From an uncultured Bacilli bacterium (lineage in GTDB: Bacteria; Bacillota_I; Bacilli_A; RF39; UBA660): a DNA stretch of 17,726 bases. The translations under genes were made by a program, and so were the position numbers. The stretch is taken from the NCBI GenBank assembly GCA_944345045.1, contig CALVMI010000030.1, positions 1 through 17,726 on the forward strand, given 5' to 3'. A model generated the notes under the pieces. The model ran no database searches. It saw nothing but the letters and a program-made list of their open reading frames with translations, and was not told the origin of the DNA. The stretch's first letter is position 1. Every line of letters starts with the position of its first letter. Of this stretch, positions 13,658 through 17,726 are shown one piece after another.

Positions 13658-14434
13658 ATGAAAGAAAAAATTAACGCATTAGTAGTAGATGACAGTATGG
13701 AGTTTACGAGTAGTGTTAAGGAGTATTTCAAAAACAACGCAGATATTCAAATTTTAGATGTTATTTCCGATGGTGAGAAAGCAGTTCCTTATATTCAAGA
13801 ACATGAAAAGGAAATTGATGTGATTTTGTTAGATCTAATTATTCCTGGTAAGGATGGTCTAGCTATTTTAGAAGAATTAGAAAATAAAAAGATTCAAAAG
13901 CATGTCATTATTTTGTCGAGCTATCGTAAGGAATATACAATTCGTATGACTTCGCATTTTAACGTGGATTATTATATGTTGAAGCCATGTGATTTAAAAT
14001 CTTTAGAGGCAAGAATTAAAGAAGTCGTAGTCGAAGAAAAAAATGAACTTTATGCCGACAAAAGAATAAATAAAGAAATTCAGCTTAGAGTTACTGAATT
14101 ATTACATACGCTTGGTGTTCCATCACAAATTAAAGGTTATCAATATCTAAGAGAAGGTATTTTAATGCTTTATGAGTCAACAGGTTTAATTGGTGGAATT
14201 ACGAAAGAAGTTTATCCAGAAATTGCAATTCGTTATAATACAACGGCTTCAAGAGTTGAAAGAGCTATTCGTCATGCGATTGAAGTTAGTTGGAATAGAG
14301 CTGATTATGCGACGATGAACAAACTTTTCGGTCATAGTATTGATTATGATCGGGCAAAACCAACGAATTCAGAATTTATGGTTACTTTATCTGATACTTT
14401 ACGTTTAGAACATCCTGTGGCTGTATATAGTTAA
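13658..14434 (+). CDS. spo0A: Sporulation transcription factor Spo0A
   Basis: A 258-residue response regulator that commits cells to sporulation when phosphorylated. The receiver domain (about 5-125) has the acidic pocket Asp11/Asp12, phosphoacceptor Asp59 in V-I-L-L-D-L, the switch serines at 87-88 and Lys109. The C-terminal Spo0A DNA-binding domain (about 140-255) carries the recognition-helix stretch S-R-V-E-R-A-I-R-H-A-I-E-V (198-210), matching Bacillus Spo0A, and L-F-G (223-225). Length is normal and nothing is missing. AAAGGGAG lies 5 bases before the ATG. It stands as a monocistronic gene between tpiA and gpmI, away from its common neighbours spoIVB and recN. Confidence 0.97.
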   Translation: MKEKINALVVDDSMEFTSSVKEYFKNNADIQILDVISDGEKAVPYIQEHEKEIDVILLDLIIPGKDGLAILEELENKKIQKHVIILSSYRKEYTIRMTSHFNVDYYMLKPCDLKSLEARIKEVVVEEKNELYADKRINKEIQLRVTELLHTLGVPSQIKGYQYLREGILMLYESTGLIGGITKEVYPEIAIRYNTTASRVERAIRHAIEVSWNRADYATMNKLFGHSIDYDRAKPTNSEFMVTLSDTLRLEHPVAVYS

Positions 14435-14435
14435 G

Positions 14436-14456
14436 AAAGCTTGAAAAAGCTTTTTT
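14436..14456 (+). terminator. Rho-independent terminator after spo0A
   Basis: AAAGCTT (14436-14442) pairs with AAGCTTT (14447-14453) around a GAAA tetraloop, followed by a T-run, directly after the stop codon. Confidence 0.9.
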
Positions 14457-14475
14457 CTTTTTAATAAAAATTTGT

Positions 14476-14492
14476 TTACGATATTATCGTAA
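14476..14492. repeat. Perfect palindrome TTACGATATTATCGTAA, candidate operator
   Basis: Two 8-bp arms around a single T, ending 11 bases before the -35 of the gpmI promoter. The placement suits an activator or repressor dimer. I cannot assign it to a known regulator. Confidence 0.6.
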
Positions 14493-14496
14493 TAAA

Positions 14497-14530
14497 AGTA
14501 ACATTGAAAAAATGTGTAATACGTGTTACT
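14497..14530. repeat. Inverted repeat bracketing the gpmI promoter
   Basis: AGTAACA (14497-14503) and TGTTACT (14524-14530) are perfect 7-bp arms 20 bases apart. The left arm abuts the -35 and the right arm covers the extended -10. A smaller repeat, ACATT/AATGT, is nested inside. Confidence 0.5.
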
Positions 14531-14532
14531 AT
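14504..14532 (+). promoter_or_regulatory. Sigma-A promoter of gpmI
   Basis: TTGAAA (14504-14509), exactly 17 bases, then TACTAT (14527-14532) with the TG of an extended -10. It lies 63 bases before the start, giving a leader of about 55 bases, the longest predicted here. The 155-base gap from 14435 to 14589 holds only this promoter, the two repeats, the spo0A terminator and the leader. Confidence 0.65.
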
Positions 14533-14595
14533 TTTATTAATTAGAAAAGATTATTCTTTTTTCTTTTGGGTATTTTTTAAGGAGGATATTTGTCC

Positions 14596-16104
14596 ATGAA
14601 AAAAATATTAATGGTTGTTTTAGATGGCTTTGGATGGAGTGATAACACTTTAGGTAATGCAGTTCAAATGGCTCCACCAAATAATTTTTTAGAATTATGG
14701 AAAAAATATCCTCATACTTTACTTGAAGCTAGTGAAGAGGCTGTTGGTTTAGAGCCTGGACAGTTTGGTAATAGTGAAGTAGGGCATATGACAATAGGTG
14801 CGGGTAGAAAAATACAACAAAATGTAACTAAAATCAAAGATTTTTTAAAAAGTGATGATATTTTATTAAATGAGAATTTTTTAGATATGATTGATTATTT
14901 ACATGATACAGGAAAGCCTCTTCATGTTTTGGGACTTTTAAGTGATGGTAAAGTTCATTCTAGTTTAGAACATTTTTTAGAACTTATTGATGTTTTAGCA
15001 AAAGAAGAAATTACAAATGTTTTTTTTCATGTAATTAGTGACGGTAGAGATACGGATACGATGTCTTTATATACATATCTTTCTAAATTGGAAGAAAAAA
15101 TGAATGAAACCGGTGTTGGAGTTGTTGCGTCTTTATGTGGTCGTTATTATGCGATGGATCGTGATAAAAATTATGATCGAACGAAAAAATATTATGATTT
15201 AGTTGTTAAGGGTGAAGGTCTTGGAACCTCTAGTATTCCTTTAATGATTCAAAAATGCTATCGAAATCATTTAACAGATGAATTTTTGCCACCAATTAAA
15301 ACAAAAGATTATCAAAGAATTAAAGATGGTGATGCTGTTTTATGGATGAATTATCGCATGGATCGTTCAAAACAAATTATGGCTTCTTTTGTGCAAAATA
15401 ATTTTGAGGATTTTCCTATTGTTCCTATGCCTAATTTACAGGTATATTCTTTTTTAGAAATTGATCATAAAATTAAAACTAAATATTTTTTAGAAAAAGA
15501 AAAATTAGAAAATACTTTAGGTGTTTATTTTTCGGATTTGGGATTAACTCAAGCGAGAATTGCTGAGACTGAAAAATATGCTCATGTTACTTTTTTCTTT
15601 GATGCGGAGAGTAATGCTTCTTTAGAAGGTTGTCAAAAATTTTTGATTCCTTCTCCTAAAGTGGACACATATGATTTAAAACCGGAAATGAGCGCGGTTG
15701 AAGTTACAAAGAAATGTGTTGCTTGTATGGAAAAAGATTATGACTTTATTTTACTTAATTATGCTAATCCAGATATGGTTGGACATACAGGAAATTTAGA
15801 AGCGACAGTTAAGGCTTGTATAACTGTAGATTTATGTTTGAAATTATTGTATGAAAAAGCATTAGAAAATTTTTATACTTTAGTAGTTTTAGCTGATCAT
15901 GGTAACGCGGATCAAATGATTGATGCACAAGGTAATCCGGTTACTACTCATACGACAAGTTTAGTTCCATTTATTATTACTGATGAAAAAGTAGTTTTAA
16001 AAGATAAGGGAGATTTAACTATGGTGGCTCCAACTATTTTAGAATATATGGATATTACTGTTCCTAAAGAAATGCGAGAATCTGGTAGCTTGATAAAAAG
16101 ATAA
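14596..16104 (+). CDS. gpmI: Cofactor-independent phosphoglycerate mutase
   Basis: A 502-residue metal-dependent enzyme that converts 3-phosphoglycerate to 2-phosphoglycerate. Alkaline-phosphatase-fold motifs are intact: the N-terminal metal Asp10 in V-L-D-G-F-G, the catalytic serine Ser60 in F-G-N-S-E-V-G-H, I-S-D-G-R-D-T, R-Y-Y-A-M-D-R-D, M-D-R-S-K-Q, the metal-binding L-A-D-H-G-N-A-D and T-H-T-T. Length is typical. The Shine-Dalgarno AAGGAGG (14579-14585) is 10 bases before the ATG at 14596 and only 4 bases before an in-frame TTG at 14590. I prefer the ATG because family members start close to the first strand, but the TTG (two extra residues) is possible. Enolase, the next enzyme, is not in the window. 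Confidence 0.96.
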   Translation: MKKILMVVLDGFGWSDNTLGNAVQMAPPNNFLELWKKYPHTLLEASEEAVGLEPGQFGNSEVGHMTIGAGRKIQQNVTKIKDFLKSDDILLNENFLDMIDYLHDTGKPLHVLGLLSDGKVHSSLEHFLELIDVLAKEEITNVFFHVISDGRDTDTMSLYTYLSKLEEKMNETGVGVVASLCGRYYAMDRDKNYDRTKKYYDLVVKGEGLGTSSIPLMIQKCYRNHLTDEFLPPIKTKDYQRIKDGDAVLWMNYRMDRSKQIMASFVQNNFEDFPIVPMPNLQVYSFLEIDHKIKTKYFLEKEKLENTLGVYFSDLGLTQARIAETEKYAHVTFFFDAESNASLEGCQKFLIPSPKVDTYDLKPEMSAVEVTKKCVACMEKDYDFILLNYANPDMVGHTGNLEATVKACITVDLCLKLLYEKALENFYTLVVLADHGNADQMIDAQGNPVTTHTTSLVPFIITDEKVVLKDKGDLTMVAPTILEYMDITVPKEMRESGSLIKR

Positions 16105-16108
16105 AAGG

Positions 16109-16130
16109 TGTACTTTATGTACATTTTTTT
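16109..16130 (+). terminator. Rho-independent terminator after gpmI
   Basis: TGTAC (16109-16113) pairs with GTACA (16119-16123) around TTTAT, followed by seven T's. Confidence 0.8.
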
Positions 16131-16145
16131 AGTGCAAATATTAGT

Positions 16146-16167
16146 AATAATTCTTTTAAGAATTATT
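16146..16167. repeat. Perfect 10-bp-arm palindrome at the beta-helix gene promoter
   Basis: AATAATTCTT (16146-16155) and AAGAATTATT (16158-16167) around TT. The right arm overlaps the first two bases of the -35. No T-run follows, so it looks like an operator, not a terminator. AT-richness reduces its significance somewhat. Confidence 0.6.
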
Positions 16168-16194
16168 GAGATTGAACCTATTTTTTGCTATAAT
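16166..16194 (+). promoter_or_regulatory. Sigma-A promoter of the beta-helix gene
   Basis: TTGAGA (16166-16171), exactly 17 bases, then extended -10 TGCTATAAT (16186-16194), 28 bases before the start codon. This is the strongest promoter match in the window. Confidence 0.75.
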
Positions 16195-16222
16195 TACTTT
16201 AATAGAAAAGAGGATTAAACTT

Positions 16223-17509
16223 ATGAAAAAAGTTATAATTTTAGCTATCCTCCTTGCTAGTTTGGTTGTTCTGGGGGGCATAATTGATAATCACTTTCCA
16301 GAACAAGAATATATAAAAAATGAAAATATTAATTTAGCAATTTATTTGAATGAAGAAAAAATAGAAAATATTCCATCAAAAGAAAGTGGTTATCTTTTTG
16401 ATGAAGAAAATTCATTTTGTACTAATGACGCAAGTGTTTTATGGGATTACGCTTCATGGAGTCCGATTATTAAAAATGTAACAAATTATTCTACTAGGTG
16501 TACTTTAATATTTCGGAATTTTTACCGAGTTAAAGTTTATGATAAGGCAGAATCTTTTGCTTATCAAATACCATTAAACGAATCTTCTATTTCTTTTGAT
16601 AATAATTCTTCTCATACTTTGTTAAGTTGTAATAATGGTGTTTATGTATCGGAAGAAAATAATTTTATTACTATAAATAACATTACTAGTGATGTTACAT
16701 GTACTTATTACGATAATTCTTTAGATGCGTTAGCTAATTTGGATGATTCGATCAATTTCTTTTTATATTTAAAAGACGAAAGCTTAACCGATAATTTTGT
16801 TGTTCAAACTGGAAAAAATTTAATTATGAATTTGAATGAGCATACTTTTACAATCAATAAAGGAGACGAAAGTTTTGCTCTAATAAATTATGGTACTACA
16901 ACAATAAAAAACGGAATGCTTCATGGAAGAATTGCTACACATTTTATGATGGAATTATATGATGTTACCATCGCATATGATGACAGTACAATTAATCCTT
17001 ATGAAAATTCAACTCTGAAAATATATGATTCTAAAATTTATTCTAATACAAATCCTAATGCTTCTACTATTTGGATGCATAGTGCTAATTTAGAAGTTTA
17101 TAACTCTTATATAGAAGGGGCTTATGCTATTGGTGGGGCAGGAGGCAATATTTTAATAGATTCTAGTGAATTAGTTGGTACATTTCATAATGCTTTGCAA
17201 ATAAACGAAGGTTTTTCAGGAAATATTCAAGTATTAAATGCTTCTATTTTAAAAGGAGAAAATTATGGAATATGGCTAGGGCAAGTGTCTGGTGAATTGA
17301 TATTAAAAAGTACAGTTTCTAATCAAGTTCCATTTATTAATGGTGAAACTGCTGGTATTGAGATTGGCAGTGACGTACAATTTAATTTTGAAGCTGGAGA
17401 TATTTTTGGATCTAATGAACCAATAATTGAAGGAAATGTTATTGTTCCTAACGACAAAAAAATGGTTACAGTAAATGAGAATGGAGTTTATCATACTTAT
17501 TTGCAATGA
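16223..17509 (+). CDS. Secreted or membrane-anchored beta-helix-like surface protein, function unknown
   Basis: A 428-residue exported protein. Residues 1-22 form a Lys-led hydrophobic signal or anchor without a clear cleavage site. Residues about 34-98 form a small module with I-P-S-K-E-S-G-Y, Cys66, W-D-Y-x-x-W and Cys93. Residues about 99-163 form a second module with Cys136 and Cys160, so two disulfides are plausible. From about 195 to 415 short Asn/Gly-rich strands recur with patterns such as L-I-M-N-L-N, T-T-T-I-K-N-G, L-K-I-Y-D-S, L-E-V-Y-N-S and I-L-I-D-S-S, as in right-handed parallel beta-helices. No LPxTG or other C-terminal anchor is present. I chose the ATG at 16223 with AGAGGA upstream; an in-frame TTG at 16166 lies inside the promoter. 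It is the only gene here ending in TGA. Adhesion or glycan binding is a guess. Confidence 0.75.
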   Translation: MKKVIILAILLASLVVLGGIIDNHFPEQEYIKNENINLAIYLNEEKIENIPSKESGYLFDEENSFCTNDASVLWDYASWSPIIKNVTNYSTRCTLIFRNFYRVKVYDKAESFAYQIPLNESSISFDNNSSHTLLSCNNGVYVSEENNFITINNITSDVTCTYYDNSLDALANLDDSINFFLYLKDESLTDNFVVQTGKNLIMNLNEHTFTINKGDESFALINYGTTTIKNGMLHGRIATHFMMELYDVTIAYDDSTINPYENSTLKIYDSKIYSNTNPNASTIWMHSANLEVYNSYIEGAYAIGGAGGNILIDSSELVGTFHNALQINEGFSGNIQVLNASILKGENYGIWLGQVSGELILKSTVSNQVPFINGETAGIEIGSDVQFNFEAGDIFGSNEPIIEGNVIVPNDKKMVTVNENGVYHTYLQ

Positions 17510-17537
17510 TTTCCTTTCTTTTTTTTAGGCTTTTTTG

Positions 17538-17543
17538 TATAAT
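17538..17543 (+). promoter_or_regulatory. Putative -10 element for the helicase gene
   Basis: Perfect TATAAT 18 bases before the start. The only -35 candidate at 17 bases is a weak TTTCTT (17515-17520). The 17510-17537 stretch is T-rich but has no clear hairpin terminator. Confidence 0.5.
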
Positions 17544-17561
17544 ATACATGAGGTTATTGAC

Positions 17562-17726
17562 ATGATTGATTTAACAAGTTTGAATGATTTACAAAAAGAA
17601 GCGGTTCTTCATCAAGAAGGACCATGTTTAGTTATTGCAGGAGCAGGTTCAGGAAAAACTAAAGTTTTAACGACTAGAATTGCTCATTTGATTGATAGTG
17701 GGGTAGATTCTTATCATATTTTAGCC
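17562..17726 (+). CDS. pcrA: UvrD/PcrA-type ATP-dependent DNA helicase, N-terminus only
   Basis: The first 55 codons of a superfamily 1A helicase, cut by the window end. Residues 7-14 (L-N-D-L-Q-K-E-A) match the Q motif and residues 26-34 (A-G-A-G-S-G-K-T-K) the Walker A motif, followed by V-L-T-T-R-I-A-H-L-I, typical of PcrA/UvrD. Such helicases act in nucleotide excision repair, replication-fork maintenance and plasmid replication. The start is an ATG with GAGG (17550-17553) 8 bases upstream. With so little sequence, UvrD, PcrA and Rep-like members cannot be separated; PcrA is the default in Firmicutes. Confidence 0.85.
   Translation, partial: MIDLTSLNDLQKEAVLHQEGPCLVIAGAGSGKTKVLTTRIAHLIDSGVDSYHILA

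Noticed and set aside
16166..16222. Longer beta-helix protein starting at the TTG at 16166
   Set aside because: That start lies in the promoter -35 with no Shine-Dalgarno; the ATG at 16223 follows AGAGGA and begins a good signal sequence.
1..17726. Recoded TGA (tryptophan) as in Mollicutes
   Set aside because: Tryptophans are encoded by TGG, no in-frame TGA occurs in the conserved genes, and TGA ends the beta-helix gene.
1..17726. CRISPR array, tRNA, riboswitch, insertion sequence or prophage
   Set aside because: No regularly spaced repeats, cloverleaf, leader long enough for a riboswitch, transposase or phage gene was seen on reading both strands.

Overview
The window is about 17.7 kb of AT-rich, densely coded DNA from a low-GC Gram-positive bacterium. 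Spo0A and the spore-coat protein GerQ point to an endospore former. WhiA, FtsEX, YitT and ClpP, all close to a glycolytic gene set, resemble the gene neighbourhoods of Bacilli. I infer an uncultured, possibly gut-associated Bacilli lineage with a small genome; the sequence does not prove this. The genetic code is the standard bacterial one: stops are almost all TAA or TAG, and TGA ends only one gene. No tRNA, rRNA, CRISPR array, insertion sequence or phage gene was seen, and no gap without a gene exceeds about 160 bases.

Layout. Positions 1-1365 hold the 3' part of a P-type cation ATPase. It converges on a LemA-like membrane protein (minus strand). A short metallo-beta-lactamase-fold hydrolase follows and converges on gerQ (minus). 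A YitT-family membrane protein diverges from gerQ. The ftsE-ftsX-M23 peptidase operon (3973-6780) encodes an envelope system for controlled peptidoglycan cleavage at division. whiA follows and converges on clpP (minus).

From 8443 to 16104 the region is metabolic: a TGS-domain nucleoside kinase co-directional with gap, a small four-helix membrane protein, the overlapping pair pgk-tpiA, spo0A, then gpmI. The four glycolytic genes cover consecutive lower-glycolysis steps, and the sporulation master regulator sits in the middle of them. gap, spo0A and gpmI look canonical. pgk and tpiA are intact but unusually divergent at several active-site positions. The window ends with a secreted beta-helix-like protein and the first 55 codons of a PcrA/UvrD helicase.

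Regulation. Most genes have a perfect TATAAT only 17-28 bases before the start codon, so leaders are probably very short. Terminator hairpins often overlap the previous stop codon and run directly into the next promoter. Three convergent pairs share bidirectional terminators. Exceptions stand out: spo0A and gpmI have longer leaders, extended TGnTACTAT -10 elements and repeat or palindrome elements. The beta-helix gene has a perfect 10-bp-arm palindrome touching its -35. An inverted repeat lies between clpP and the kinase gene. These palindromes and the divergent PGK/TPI pair are the most interesting items here; I do not see a clear new multi-gene system.
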